This document shows positions 24,480 to 33,023 of a DNA stretch of 39,642 nt, in pieces. The position numbers and the translations under genes are program-made. The notes under the pieces are model-generated. The model was not told the DNA's origin. It saw nothing but the letters and a program-made list of their open reading frames with translations, and searched no databases. This DNA is from Desulfococcaceae bacterium HSG9. GTDB taxonomy: Bacteria; Desulfobacterota; Desulfobacteria; Desulfobacterales; JAUCGF01. Positions within the stretch are counted from its first letter, which is position 1. Each line of letters opens with the position of its first letter. Where the stretch lies: assembly GCA_030378005.1 (NCBI GenBank), contig JAUCGF010000126.1, forward strand, positions 1 to 39,642, given 5' to 3'.

Positions 24480-25319
24480 TTAGCATACGGTTTCACCCCA
24501 GGCTTTTTTGCTTCGCATGATTTTGTTTTGCACATTTGCCCAGGTTTCAGTTTTCAAAAAAGATTCATCAAAACGATTTGTCATTTCAGTAAACATACTG
24601 AAAGGCACTGTGAAGGATAACTCATCCGTCTTGAAATATTTCCTTGCTGAAACGTCCCATCCGCCAATAACCGCTTTGTTAAGTCCTTTGGAAAGATAAT
24701 GTAATGGCCATACAACAAGACTGCCGCACGCAGCACTCCACGGTGATGCGACAACTTCAGGATCATTTGTCACAAATGTCGCCAATTGGTGAAGACCGCT
24801 CAAAGCTTCAGGTCTTATAAAAAAAGAGACCAGCTCCGGATTTTCATCCTCTGTAAAACTGCTTAACGGTTTGAAAACGCAAAATTTGTGAGACGCCGGT
24901 TTTGGATTGACGTACTCAAATATCTTTCTTAGATTGTCCGGTGAATCACAGTAAAATTCGCCTTGCATTCTATCAGGGACACCAGTGGAAACGTAATGAA
25001 TGATGGTTTCAGTTTGAGGTTTGAGAAAGCCAAGCCAGAAAGCGCCGCCGGCACATCCGAATTGTTCTGCGGAAAAATATGCCGCCGTTTTCTTTTTACG
25101 GGCAAGCCAGATTTTACTAATCACACACGAGAAGTTAGCAAATACCGCCTGCCAGTCAATTTCATTTTGCATCTCTTTTTCACATGTAGGCAGATCCATA
25201 GGTTTTGGTGAAAAGCCGTCAGCAGGCTTGTTGTCTGTGTAAAAAACGCCCATTGGCTCTTCGTCAAGCCTTAAAACTTCAAGAAACTTCGGTAATGATT
25301 CTATAATTTCAGGTTTCAT
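24480..25319 (-). CDS. DUF169-family protein
   Basis: This 279-residue protein starts at ATG 25319 after AGGAGA. DUF169 traits are LDEEPMGVFYTDNKP near the N-terminus, the CAGGAFWLGF stretch, and the C-terminal half with VVASPWSAACGSLVVWPLHY. Family members are common in anaerobes and methanogens, and the biochemical role is unknown. The region just upstream (25320-25348) is the end of a decayed insertion sequence, which may now provide its promoter. Confidence 0.75.
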   Translation of the reverse strand: MKPEIIESLPKFLEVLRLDEEPMGVFYTDNKPADGFSPKPMDLPTCEKEMQNEIDWQAVFANFSCVISKIWLARKKKTAAYFSAEQFGCAGGAFWLGFLKPQTETIIHYVSTGVPDRMQGEFYCDSPDNLRKIFEYVNPKPASHKFCVFKPLSSFTEDENPELVSFFIRPEALSGLHQLATFVTNDPEVVASPWSAACGSLVVWPLHYLSKGLNKAVIGGWDVSARKYFKTDELSFTVPFSMFTEMTNRFDESFLKTETWANVQNKIMRSKKAWGETVC

Positions 25320-25327
25320 TTGATCTC

Positions 25328-25703
25328 CTATTACTACTTTGTTGGATTTAGTAGAAGTTACGCAGTTGATTAAAATGTATAAACAGGAGCAGACAGATAA
25401 GCTCTGACAGCATCCCATATAATACGTGTTTCAGCTTCGAACTGACTTTAACCGCTTTTCAGGCTGAAAATTTCAAACCGTAGAAAAGTTCTTACAGTAA
25501 GACAGAGATGATTTCTCCAGGCTTTTGCAACTCCGCACTGATATCATTCTATACCGCAGAACTGTTTAAGATCGCAATGATATTCCTCAATTGTCCGGGA
25601 AAAATCCGAAAGTCGGAGACGTTCTGATTCATCTATATCAAGGTTATCATCAGCCTGATATTCGGTGTTGTCGTTTTTAGCTGCAATATCGTAATTGTCA
25701 TGG
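25328..25703 (-). pseudogene. IS4/IS701-like transposase C-terminal remnant with IS end
   Basis: The reverse strand reads DESERLRLSDFSRTIEEYHC then DLKQFCGIE, a stop, CGVAKAWRNHLCLTVRTFLRF, another stop, then SQFEAETRIIWDAVRAYLSA and PVYTF. The pattern IEEYH--LKQ-CGIE, WRNHL-L--RAFLRFE and AVRAYLSAP-Y is the C-terminus of an IS4/IS701-like transposase. Two internal stops and loss of the N-terminus make it dead. The sequence then ends in AATCCAACAAAGTAGTA (25332-25348 on the complement), probably the IS terminus. It fills the whole gap between the DUF169 gene and mttB. Confidence 0.65.
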
Positions 25704-25706
25704 GAA

Positions 25707-27146
25707 TTATTTTAACACCCCATCTTGAGCTTTTTTCAAGATACGGTTCAATTCACGTTCAATTTCCTCATCAAGCGGCAAAGGCCGGTGTGACGACAAT
25801 ATCTGTTCTACCTTTTCACGAGCTTCTTCCAAAAGGCCCGGCTTTCCGGCGGCTTCCCATTCTTCAAATGAAGTGTTTCTTCCCAGTTGACCGATATACC
25901 ATTCATCACCGCGAACCGCACGCGCCGTAGAGGCCAGATCCAGAAAATGGCCTCCGGGGCCGACCCGGTCGATGACATCATCTAACCATTTGTCTTTTCC
26001 AGTCACGATTCCTCTGTGCGCCTGCTTGCACATACGGAAAACTTCAGTATCAATCAACATCTGTTCAAGACAGAGAATCATTGAACTCCCCAGCAATCCG
26101 ACACCCACCAGAATATCCGGCCATGACAGCATCGCCGGCAGAGTGTTTAAGGCACTTTCACTCGCGGCCTGCATATTGGGTGTGAACTGACCGGTGCTGA
26201 AACCCGAAGTTTCAGCCGGAAATCCGTAGTAACGGGCCATTTCGGTGGCGGCAGCACTCATGGCAGCGCGTTCGATAGCACCGCTTTTCAGCATCCCGGA
26301 GCGCGGATCCATGAGAGCCGGCACAGGAGCGTAGATAAACGGCGCACCCGGTTCGGCCGCCTGCACCAAACATAGGGTGGCCAGCACTTCACAGTTGGCA
26401 AGCACAACGGTGGCTATCTGGGTTGCCGGGGCGGTGGCGCCCATCAAGGGCATGGGCATAACAGCTACCGGAATATCCCATCCCAACAGCTCCAAATAGG
26501 CATCGGTATAATGTTCGTCAATCGTCAGAGGCGACTGAGGACAAAGCACAAACGATACCGGGTGCTTTTCACGGATATTCTCTTTGGAACCGAAAACAGT
26601 TTGCAACACCTCCAGAAACCAGGGAGCCTCTTCTTTTGAGTAGATCGGGTCTTGAACATGTTTGGAAAAATTGCGAAACAGGTTTGTTATGTATTCAATA
26701 TAATGCGGAATATTGTTATCCCTGTCAGTAGCCTGCACAATGCGCCAATAAATACTGATGTCGTCCAAGGCATCAGCCAGCCGGGTCGCTTTCAACCAGT
26801 CATTAAATGTGGAATCCCGATGCACTCCTGTTTTAAGATCCAGTGTGCGCGTGCCTTCACCGGACAAAAGGAGAGTGCAGTCGCCTTGGTTCATCTGAAG
26901 GTCCCAGCCAGGCCGCCGCGCCCCGAGCGAAAAGCTTTTAGTCGCCAGACGCAGCGCATCTTCCACAAGATGATTCGGGAAACGAACAATCCGAGTATTT
27001 TCATCAACCTGCGCTCCGGCCTCTTTGAGAATCCGGCGTCCTTTGGCGGTGTCTACCCGCACACCGGTCCGGGACAGAATTCCGAGACTGCGCTCATGCA
27101 CCTGGTCCTTCTCGTTTTGAGATAATACCTGTAAATGGGTTTTCAT
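25707..27146 (-). CDS. MttB-superfamily (trimethylamine methyltransferase-like) protein, without pyrrolysine
   Basis: This 479-residue protein has the MttB TIM-barrel family layout: RSLGILSRTGVRVDTAKGRR, GEGTRTLDLKTG, PQSPLTIDE, MPLMGATAPATQIATVVLAN and GFPAETSGFSTGQFTPN. The frame is continuous with no in-frame TAG, so it belongs to the large non-pyrrolysine branch (MtgB/MtpB-like). That branch demethylates quaternary amines such as glycine betaine or proline betaine to a corrinoid protein. ATG at 27146 follows GGAG; the frame continues upstream to 27245, but that part is repeat sequence. No corrinoid protein or MtaA-like partner is in the window. The flavoenzyme immediately upstream is probably in the same pathway. 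Confidence 0.85.
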   Translation of the reverse strand: MKTHLQVLSQNEKDQVHERSLGILSRTGVRVDTAKGRRILKEAGAQVDENTRIVRFPNHLVEDALRLATKSFSLGARRPGWDLQMNQGDCTLLLSGEGTRTLDLKTGVHRDSTFNDWLKATRLADALDDISIYWRIVQATDRDNNIPHYIEYITNLFRNFSKHVQDPIYSKEEAPWFLEVLQTVFGSKENIREKHPVSFVLCPQSPLTIDEHYTDAYLELLGWDIPVAVMPMPLMGATAPATQIATVVLANCEVLATLCLVQAAEPGAPFIYAPVPALMDPRSGMLKSGAIERAAMSAAATEMARYYGFPAETSGFSTGQFTPNMQAASESALNTLPAMLSWPDILVGVGLLGSSMILCLEQMLIDTEVFRMCKQAHRGIVTGKDKWLDDVIDRVGPGGHFLDLASTARAVRGDEWYIGQLGRNTSFEEWEAAGKPGLLEEAREKVEQILSSHRPLPLDEEIERELNRILKKAQDGVLK

Positions 27147-27162
27147 TGTTTGCTCCTTTATT

Positions 27163-27312
27163 GAGCCCCATCGGGGCGGCATATCAGTAAAATTGGTGTC
27201 CTCGCATGACTGTTTCGGTTGATACGCCGACTTTGCTACAAACATACCGCCCCCACGGGGCTATTTCGGTTTTTAACGATTTTGCTACAAATATACCGCC
27301 CCGATGGGGCTT
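27163..27312. repeat. Three short GGGGCGGTAT-type palindromic units between mttB and the TMADH-like gene
   Basis: Units are AGCCCCATCGGGGCGGCATA at 27163-27182, GCTACAAACATACCGCCCCC at 27235-27254 (continuing ACGGGGCT) and GCTACAAATATACCGCCCCG at 27284-27303 (continuing ATGGGGCT). They share their core with the larger repeats at 128-330 and 29937-30165 (GCTACAAATATGCCGT-CCTACGG), so all belong to one dispersed family. The last unit abuts the stop codon of the upstream gene. Confidence 0.7.
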
Positions 27313-29371
27313 AGACAGTCACACGTTCGCGACGAAAAGAAAGATCGCCCGAATCAGGGGCATCCATCTCACGCGCCAGTCGATGGCCGGCGTAAACGGC
27401 CGCCGCGATGATACCGGGCGCTCGGCAATCGCCGATACGATCAACCGATTTTATACCGCTTTTATTCAGAGCCTCCGGATCAGAACAGAGCTGCCGGTAG
27501 AGCGCATCATTCGGCTGGCGCGATGTCACCGTTATAATCGACGACGTGGACAGCCGCAAGGTTTTTTCGGTATAAACACATGTAAGCTCAACGCTGTCGC
27601 CATCAAAACCGGTGACGGTTTTTCCTGTGAAAAGGTTTATCCCCAAGTTCAAAAGGCGTGTCTGAGTGCGCTCCTGCTCTTCGGTATATCGGCTCCATGC
27701 ACCTATCATCGCCTCGGTCGTGATATATGAGACTTTGAGGCCGGCGGTCATCATTTTTTCAGCCAGCACAGCGCCCATGTAGTAGTAATCATCATCAAAA
27801 AGCGCTACGGGTCCGCTCACATCCGCCCCGGCCATGATGTCATCCGGCGTAAAGACCTGTTCATTGTCAAATCCCGAGACAGGCAAAGGAGGAGACCAGC
27901 GGATAGCTCCGTCTCGCCGCCAATGAGAGCCTGTTGCAATCACAACCCGGTCAAAGTCAAAGCTGAGAATATGCTTGGCCGTCAAGCGGCTGTTTAAATA
28001 CATTTCCACGTTCGGCATTCGTTCAATTTGCTGATCGCGGTACTCTATCACCCGCCGCCACTCCGCAAGCCCCGGAAGATGGCTTTCAAGCGCGACACGT
28101 CCGCCCGGTTCCATCGCCGCTTCCGTCAGCGTGACCCGGTAGCCGCGTTGTCCCAAAGCACGCGCAGCCTCCATTCCGGCCGGCCCCGCGCCGACCACAA
28201 GAATCGTGTCATCTGATTGCTTTTCAGGTATTTTTTCAGGATGCCAGCCCCGTCGCCACTCCTCTCCCATGGTCGGGTTCTGGGTGCATCGGATAGGAAC
28301 TCCGCGCGCATCGTAGGCATAACAGATATTGCAACCGATGCACTCACGAATGTCTTCAAAACATCCTTTTTCGATTTTTTGGGGCAGAAAAGGGTCTGCA
28401 ATCGAAGGCCGCGCGGCACCGACAAAATCAAGAATTCCTTTTTTAACTTGCATCACCATTGTGTCGGGCGACGTAAAGCGACCGACCCCTGCGACCGGCT
28501 TGCCGGTAATTTTTTTCACATAAGAAACGTATGCTTCCAAAGCCGCCTCTTTGACATAGCGCGAACTTCCCATCTCCCTTGAATAATCGGTGATGTTAAT
28601 GTCCCAAAGGTCAGGCAGATCAGTCAACATTTCCAGCATATCACGCTGTTCGGCATTATCGATTGTGCCGTTCGCACTACCCGCGCCATCTGCTGAAAAC
28701 CTTACCGCGACCGCACACCGATGACCGACCGCCTCTTTGGTATCTTCAATCAATTCGCGGACCAGCCTGACTCTGTTTTCCAGCGAGCCGCCGTATTCGT
28801 CTATGCGCTGATTCCATTCACGGGACAGAAAATTCGAGAGCAGATAATCATGGGTGGCGTAAACATATACGATGTCAAATCCGGCCTGCATCGCCCTTAG
28901 GGCGGCATCCCTATGCCAGCGCCTTAATCGGCGGATGTCCGCTTTGTCCATCGCCTGGCTTTGAACAGGGTCAATTCTGCCCCTTGACATACTGCTGGCT
29001 GTGTCAAGAGAAATCTCACGGGTCAGCAGGTTAGGCATGTGCCCGCCTCCGTACCACAGTTGCACACCGGCCAAAGCCCCGTAACCATGGATTTTGTCTG
29101 CCATAAGCGCCTGGGCCTTGATGTCCTCGTTATCCCATAGGGTTGCGTAAGGAAAGGGAGTGTCATCAGATGTCGCATGTATCGAGCAGTACTCAGTGCA
29201 TACCACGCCCCAGCCGCCTTCCGCTTTCACCTCCCGCATGGCCGCAAGAGTTTTAGGCATCATGTAGCCCATGCCGGTGCAGTGCGGCACCTGATAAAAG
29301 CGGTTCTTTGCAGTGACCGGGCCGATTTTGACCGGTTCAAAAAGAATATCAAATATGGGATCGCGTTTCAT
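27311..29371 (-). CDS. Trimethylamine dehydrogenase-like flavin/iron-sulfur amine dehydrogenase
   Basis: This 686-residue protein matches the TMADH/dimethylamine dehydrogenase plan: an Old-Yellow-Enzyme barrel, a 4Fe-4S site and an ADP/FAD-binding region. RNRFYQVPHC puts Cys31 where TMADH attaches FMN covalently. The cluster ligands are Cys344, Cys347, Cys350 and Cys362 (CIGCNIC...IRCTQN), followed by GEEWRRGWHPEK and the dinucleotide motif VVGAGPAGMEAARALG. By eye, Tyr61 keeps one residue of the TMADH aromatic bowl, but the two Trp positions align with Glu266 and Asp354; histamine dehydrogenase also has an Asp at the latter. The substrate is therefore probably another secondary or tertiary amine. 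ATG at 29371 follows GGAG. It lies upstream of the MttB-like gene in the same orientation. Confidence 0.88.
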   Translation of the reverse strand: MKRDPIFDILFEPVKIGPVTAKNRFYQVPHCTGMGYMMPKTLAAMREVKAEGGWGVVCTEYCSIHATSDDTPFPYATLWDNEDIKAQALMADKIHGYGALAGVQLWYGGGHMPNLLTREISLDTASSMSRGRIDPVQSQAMDKADIRRLRRWHRDAALRAMQAGFDIVYVYATHDYLLSNFLSREWNQRIDEYGGSLENRVRLVRELIEDTKEAVGHRCAVAVRFSADGAGSANGTIDNAEQRDMLEMLTDLPDLWDINITDYSREMGSSRYVKEAALEAYVSYVKKITGKPVAGVGRFTSPDTMVMQVKKGILDFVGAARPSIADPFLPQKIEKGCFEDIRECIGCNICYAYDARGVPIRCTQNPTMGEEWRRGWHPEKIPEKQSDDTILVVGAGPAGMEAARALGQRGYRVTLTEAAMEPGGRVALESHLPGLAEWRRVIEYRDQQIERMPNVEMYLNSRLTAKHILSFDFDRVVIATGSHWRRDGAIRWSPPLPVSGFDNEQVFTPDDIMAGADVSGPVALFDDDYYYMGAVLAEKMMTAGLKVSYITTEAMIGAWSRYTEEQERTQTRLLNLGINLFTGKTVTGFDGDSVELTCVYTEKTLRLSTSSIITVTSRQPNDALYRQLCSDPEALNKSGIKSVDRIGDCRAPGIIAAAVYAGHRLAREMDAPDSGDLSFRRERVTV

Positions 29372-29404
29372 TGAATGTCTCCGTTTAAAATGTCAGTTGT
29401 TATT

Positions 29405-29932
29405 TCAAGTAAGCCTTATCCATAACCAAAGAAGAGATGGAAAAATCAGAAAATGAATTTTACAGTGTCGCTTTGATCTGAGCGTATCTTTAATTGAAAA
29501 CCAATGATGATCACTAAATTCTATCTGATAGTCTTGCGCATTGATGTCAGGAAATTCATATTTAGCAGGTATTTTAGCCAGTTCGATAAAATAGGTTTTC
29601 CAGTTGAAAATGATAAAGGGAAAAATTATTTTCATAGGATACCTTCGTATTGTGTTGTCATTGTTCAAATACTGATGAATTGAATCGTCAACAAGTTTAT
29701 GGCATCCAAATTCTTCCGCAGTTTCCCTCAACGCGCAATGAAAATAGTCACCGTCATCACAACACGCCATCTGGCCACCCGATATGCTCCAAATTTTGCT
29801 TTTTCGTTTTCCTAACAATATTTTGGTTTCAGCTTGGTTGCGATGATAAAATAAAATACCCGCGCCTTTATAACATCTTATTTTATCTGATGTTTTTCTA
29901 AAATATTTCCTGATTCTGTTGCTGTTTTTCAT
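29405..29932 (-). CDS. NUDIX hydrolase-like protein with non-standard Nudix box
   Basis: This 175-residue protein reads KGAGILFYHRNQAETKILLG, KRKSKIWSISGGQM and then ALRETAEEFGCH, the second half of a Nudix box (REUxEExGU). The first half has two extra residues and lacks the usual GE (CCDDGDYFHCAL), so metal binding may differ. Nudix enzymes hydrolyse nucleoside diphosphate derivatives. The ATG at 29932 lies 5 bases from a 229-bp mobile-looking repeat and has no ribosome binding site, so the 5' end may have been replaced or the gene silenced. Confidence 0.65.
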   Translation of the reverse strand: MKNSNRIRKYFRKTSDKIRCYKGAGILFYHRNQAETKILLGKRKSKIWSISGGQMACCDDGDYFHCALRETAEEFGCHKLVDDSIHQYLNNDNTIRRYPMKIIFPFIIFNWKTYFIELAKIPAKYEFPDINAQDYQIEFSDHHWFSIKDTLRSKRHCKIHFLIFPSLLWLWIRLT

Positions 29933-29936
29933 AAAG

Positions 29937-30165
29937 TCAGTAGATCGAAAAGTTTTTGAAAGGTGACGAACGGCATGTCTGTTTTCAGCTCCGTAGGAGC
30001 GGCATATTTGTAGAATCCGAATCCCCCGTGTCCGCTGAGTCCCGTAGGGACGGCATATTCTGATGAAGACATGCCGTCCCTACGGGACTCAAGGGGTAGG
30101 GGGCTGACATCTGCTACAAACATGCCGTTCCTACGGAACTTTTAAGGAACTTTTCGATCTACTGA
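29937..30165. mobile_element. 229-bp MITE-like dispersed repeat, complete copy
   Basis: TCAGTAGATCGAAAAGTT at 29937-29954 is the inverted complement of AACTTTTCGATCTACTGA at 30148-30165, giving 18-base terminal inverted repeats. The interior carries the CCGTAGGAGCGGCATATTTG-type palindromes and is almost identical to 128-330. AAAGTCA occurs at both edges (29933-29939 and 30165-30171), overlapping the termini, and may reflect a target duplication. There is no transposase, so mobility would need a helper. Confidence 0.8.
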
Positions 30166-30366
30166 AAGTCATCAAATCTACAATTGATTGGTATATTGTG
30201 CTTTTAAGGGATAATCAGGTGCAATTAAATTATACATCCATATTCATTAAATGCGTTAACTTGTCCAACCCCATTTCAATCTTACCATTTCACATTTTTA
30301 TAAAAACCACTTGAAAGGGCTTGATGATAGGCATAGGGCATCGCCGTGATATTTTCGTTTGGCCTT

Positions 30367-31560
30367 TCACTTCAACAACAACTGTTCCCATCTATCATAA
30401 TTTAACCGTTTGGACAGGCAAAACTTGGTAATATCCGCTGTTGATTCCAACCGTTCCGTACTTTCTTCTAACATATCCAATATATTGGCTATTCCTGATT
30501 GTTGCTGAATCCAATCTTTACCCAATACCGGAAATTTTTGAGCAACTAAATTAGCGCCTTTTGTTTCTAATGCCCCAATTGTTTCACTTGGAACTTCATC
30601 CCCGTTATTAAAAAGTCTTGCCAGTCTTCTACGTTGATCTTCAGTGGTCTGTTTGCGTAGTTTTGAATATCCATATCGGCCAATTCCAGCATACTCATTT
30701 GAAAGGATGAGTTCCTTGGACCATCTTCCAGACCATTCCCTTGATTTGCCAGCCAATTCATACGACAGTTCAGCAGACCTTTCCATATCGCCCTGTCTAC
30801 GTTTGGCATGAATTTCTCCTGAACCTGATATGGCCCAGAGCCGGTATGACATCATGATACTTAAAAGACGATGAGAATGATCAGTTAAACTCAATGTTTT
30901 TGCATCCAATTCATTTTGAATAGTAATTCTAACACGGCTCAAATCATCAATATATTTTTGTCGCTCGTTTGTATTTTCAGTGCTTTGAATTCTATCCAAG
31001 CCTTGTAGCGCAACCAAAACGGATCCCACATCTTTATAGTATAATGAACTCTGAATATCAAAAAGCCCTTCAAGGATATACCTTAGTAGTTCTTTGTTTT
31101 CTAATGCAATTATTTTCAGCTCAACTAATTGAAATTGAAGATTCTGCAAGCCATGTGTGATACCGTCTAATTTATTTTCCATAATGTTTTGAAATTGATG
31201 CATGGCAGATTGAAGCTCATTTAGCTTTTTATTCATAATATAAAAACCGGCTGCACAAACGCCCAAGTTGACAACGCTTGATAAAGCTCCGACAGAAGTT
31301 AAACCAAGTAATTGATTGCTGACATTCAAAGAAGTTTTAATTGCTTTGAAATTTTGCATTTGAACCATATTTAACTTTTGCACTTGCTGAACTATTGAAT
31401 TTGATTTTTCAGGGACATCTTGAAGTATAGAGACTATTTGTCCAGCATCAGGATTACCTTTCGCGACTCGAATGACGCCACCGTAACGGTTATAAAGCCC
31501 GGCCATAAGCCCTTTGATAATTTCATCTTCAGTCAACCCCACATACGCCTCATATACCAT
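30367..31560 (-). CDS. Unrecognised membrane/coiled-coil protein, last gene of the dynamin-like cassette
   Basis: This 397-residue protein starts at ATG 31560 after AAGGAGA. The N-terminal ~40 residues are soluble (LTEDEIIKGLMAGLYNRYGG). A hydrophobic stretch at about 93-113 (VGALSSVVNLGVCAAGFYIM) is followed by a long helical, coiled-coil-like part (NKKLNELQSAMHQFQNIMEN, LQNLQFQLVELKIIALENKE). The C-terminal ~150 residues are charged and helical with no known motif. It follows the degenerate GTPase by 25 bases. It could be a membrane anchor, sensor or effector worked by the dynamin-like proteins; that is inference from position only. Confidence 0.65.
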   Translation of the reverse strand: MVYEAYVGLTEDEIIKGLMAGLYNRYGGVIRVAKGNPDAGQIVSILQDVPEKSNSIVQQVQKLNMVQMQNFKAIKTSLNVSNQLLGLTSVGALSSVVNLGVCAAGFYIMNKKLNELQSAMHQFQNIMENKLDGITHGLQNLQFQLVELKIIALENKELLRYILEGLFDIQSSLYYKDVGSVLVALQGLDRIQSTENTNERQKYIDDLSRVRITIQNELDAKTLSLTDHSHRLLSIMMSYRLWAISGSGEIHAKRRQGDMERSAELSYELAGKSREWSGRWSKELILSNEYAGIGRYGYSKLRKQTTEDQRRRLARLFNNGDEVPSETIGALETKGANLVAQKFPVLGKDWIQQQSGIANILDMLEESTERLESTADITKFCLSKRLNYDRWEQLLLK

Positions 31561-31585
31561 ACCTATTTCTCCTTTTATCCAATTC

Positions 31586-33022
31586 TCATGTATCTAATTC
31601 TTGTAATATATCTAACAATCCTGAGGATTGTTGATATTTTATAAGGGCATCTTCTCGTAGTTGCCCTGTTGATTCCGCTTCTGTGATTTTTAGTTTTAAT
31701 TCCATTGAATTTTTTCCAGTAATTTTTTGAAAATCATCTACAATAGAATCAATGATCATTCGGCATACTTTTTCATTTTCCTTTTTTATCTGCAAGCTGA
31801 CATTCTCAAGCCATTTCTCAAAAAATGATAGATCATTGTGCTGTAGTTTGGGAAATGAATTTATAATTTTTTTACCTCCAAACGCAAATGCAACGGCACC
31901 ACTTAGACCCCAAACAGGCTTGCCGATAAGCATCCCTATGCCTGCAACGGCAATTGAAATAGTAAAATTAATAATATTTTTTTGGCTTTTCGTTTTCTTT
32001 TCTTCTGCGTCGACAATTTCGGTTTGAATATAAACATTTGGTTGTATATCGTTTATGTAGGTATTTTTTTCTGTTGCATCAATCATTTCAGAAGTTGAAG
32101 GAAGAATCTCTGACATTTTATTCAGATTATGGTTTAATACATTTTTCAGTTCATCTTTAAATTCAATTTGTATCCATTGGTCCGCATACTTTGAAATAAA
32201 TTCGGCTTTCTCTTGGTTTGTACCCGTCATTTTGTCGCACCATGCTGACCAGGACATCTCAAATTTTCTATTAATTAAAGAAACAATTTCATTTGAAGAT
32301 GCTTCTATATAATTTTTAACGACTTGCATCGTTTTTACTAAATCTTCCAGTGTTTCTTTAAGCGATTCGGAAGAATTTGTATCTTTGATAATTTTTGATG
32401 AAGATGAATATATTTCCTTTAATAATACATTATTTTTTAACACTTGAGCTTTTATTGCATCTGTTCGTATTTCCTCAAGTTTATTACTCCAGAACAATAT
32501 CTTATTCCTTATGACATTATATGTATCTGTCGGAACTGCATTTTCATAAAATGGGAAAATGGCTTGCTTTGAAACGCCCTGTTTTTGGAAAAGTGAAAAT
32601 GAAAAATTCATTATTTCATCAATTTTTTCATCTGGTGTCTTTTCCATATTATTAATAAAAATTATTAAATTACTTTTTGCTAAAGAACCAAGGCGACTTA
32701 CAAACTCTTTTTCCTTAAGGCTACCCAATTGATCAGCAGTAAGGACAAGAATCCATGCGTCATAATTAAGGAATAAATTAGTTCCTTTTTCTAATGACAC
32801 AATGTCCAGTAAAATGTTTTCCACAATATCCTGTGGTAATTTTTCTACAATATTTTTTTTGCCTCTGCCTGGTGAGCCAACCATTCCAACTTTCATAAAG
32901 GATTGGTCACGGTGAGACTCAATATTTAATGCTGTCGTCTTGACTTTTTGAAACGTATCATCATCAATTTGTTTGGCATATTTGATGAACTTGTTAATTG
33001 ATTTGATAAATTCAGTTTTCAA
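31586..33022 (-). CDS. Degenerate dynamin-like protein (predicted pseudo-GTPase)
   Basis: This 478-residue protein is a paralogue of the two upstream GTPases: it keeps the phrase VLTADQLGSLKEKEF (compare VLKADQLGSLEDLEL in the next gene) and the membrane region near 345-385 (FTISIAVAGIGMLIGKPVW). The GTP-binding motifs are broken. The P-loop is GSPGRGKKN (residues 49-57) with Lys in place of Ser/Thr, there is no PCTS switch I, no DxPG switch II, and NKxD is NNME. It starts with TTG at 33022, one base after the preceding stop, so translation is coupled. It may act as a regulatory or structural partner in a hetero-oligomer. Confidence 0.75.
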   Translation of the reverse strand: MKTEFIKSINKFIKYAKQIDDDTFQKVKTTALNIESHRDQSFMKVGMVGSPGRGKKNIVEKLPQDIVENILLDIVSLEKGTNLFLNYDAWILVLTADQLGSLKEKEFVSRLGSLAKSNLIIFINNMEKTPDEKIDEIMNFSFSLFQKQGVSKQAIFPFYENAVPTDTYNVIRNKILFWSNKLEEIRTDAIKAQVLKNNVLLKEIYSSSSKIIKDTNSSESLKETLEDLVKTMQVVKNYIEASSNEIVSLINRKFEMSWSAWCDKMTGTNQEKAEFISKYADQWIQIEFKDELKNVLNHNLNKMSEILPSTSEMIDATEKNTYINDIQPNVYIQTEIVDAEEKKTKSQKNIINFTISIAVAGIGMLIGKPVWGLSGAVAFAFGGKKIINSFPKLQHNDLSFFEKWLENVSLQIKKENEKVCRMIIDSIVDDFQKITGKNSMELKLKITEAESTGQLREDALIKYQQSSGLLDILQELDT

Positions 33023-33023
33023 T

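Noticed and set aside
25707..27146. Possible pyrrolysine-type MttB
   Set aside because: The frame runs to full family length without any in-frame TAG, so pyrrolysine is not needed.
27147..27245. N-terminal extension of the MttB-like protein
   Set aside because: It translates a short palindromic repeat; ATG at 27146 has a proper GGAG.
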